Shown: one piece after another, positions 5,872-6,019 of the stretch
Numbering within the stretch: position 1 is the first letter of the stretch
Layout: each line of letters opens with the position of its first letter
From: Anaerolineae bacterium
GTDB lineage: Bacteria > Chloroflexota > Anaerolineae > JAAYZQ01
Reading direction: 5' to 3'
Assembly: GCA_016929795.1 (NCBI GenBank)
Contig: JAFGIA010000103.1
Location: forward strand, 1 to 6,019
Length of the DNA stretch: 6,019 nucleotides
Made by a program: the position numbers and the translations under genes
The notes under the pieces: generated by a model
The model's input: the letters and a program-made list of their open reading frames with translations, nothing else
Databases searched by the model: none
What the model was told of the DNA's origin: nothing

Positions 5872-6019
5872 CTATGGGCAACTCGTTTTGCCGTTGTGGG
5901 CATATTCGGTGTACTGGCAGGCATTCTCGAGGGTGAGCAGAACCATGTCGATGGACTGCTTTTCCGGCTTGCCGGTGCTGCCGGTGCGGATGTACTGATC
6001 CGCCTGGACCGCAGCCTGG
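5872..6019 (-). CDS. Sugar ABC-transporter substrate-binding protein, C-terminal end (partial)
   Basis: Only the last 48 codons are in the window; the rest lies beyond position 6019. The reading frame gives AAVQADQYIRTGSTGKPEKQ, then a segment starting SIDMVLLTLENACQY, and a TAG at 5874-5872. The pattern ADxYIxTGSTGKPEKQ...IDxVLLxxENA is what I recognise from the C-terminus of periplasmic or lipid-anchored binding proteins of CUT2-type (RbsB-like) sugar importers, which hand pentoses or hexoses to a membrane permease and ATPase. The gene runs in the same direction as the catabolic operon and ends about 200 nt before it. It is therefore likely to be the last gene of the matching uptake operon, or a stand-alone binding-protein gene. 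Its ligand is unknown but should be the sugar handled downstream. Confidence 0.75.
   Translation of the reverse strand, partial: QAAVQADQYIRTGSTGKPEKQSIDMVLLTLENACQYTEYAHNGKTSCP

Overview
The window reads as part of a GC-rich bacterial chromosome. Every real gene lies on the minus strand, so transcription runs from right to left. The gene set (FGGY kinase, FucI-type isomerase, PfkB kinase, SorC-type regulator, sugar-binding protein) and the protein style suggest a Chloroflexota (Anaerolineae-like) or similar soil or sediment bacterium. That placement is an inference, because no rRNA or other phylogenetic marker is present.

Layout in transcription order. (1) 6019-5872: last 48 codons of an ABC-transporter sugar-binding protein, cut by the window edge. 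(2) 5871-5671: a 200-nt gap with a perfect 16-bp-stem hairpin (5777-5815), a strong promoter (TATAAT with extended -10, 5703-5732) and an imperfect 19-bp palindrome over the -35 and spacer (5715-5733). (3) 5670-4732: ribokinase-like PfkB kinase. (4) 4710-3301: L-fucose/L-arabinose isomerase-family protein. (5) 3254-1728: FGGY kinase, glycerol-kinase-like in sequence but with altered substrate-site residues. (6) 1650-694: SorC/DeoR-type regulator with a GTG start and a possible weak promoter of its own (1685-1714). (7) About 583-39: decayed C-terminal half of a class V PLP aminotransferase, with a frameshift and small deletions. The 110 nt between it and the regulator hold no gene or convincing terminator.

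The four intact genes are spaced 21, 46 and 77 nt apart and look like one catabolic operon placed behind a sugar importer. The inferred scheme is: ABC uptake of a pentose or deoxyhexose, aldose-ketose isomerisation by the FucI-like enzyme, phosphorylation of the ketose by the FGGY kinase, a second phosphorylation (or a parallel ribose branch) by the PfkB kinase, and control by the SorC-type protein sensing a sugar phosphate. No aldolase, epimerase or transporter ATPase/permease is visible, so the true substrate cannot be settled here. I see no CRISPR array, tRNA, rRNA, insertion sequence or phage gene. The most notable points are the altered kinase substrate pocket, the promoter/operator arrangement shared by the two promoters, the long perfect hairpin, and the aminotransferase remnant.
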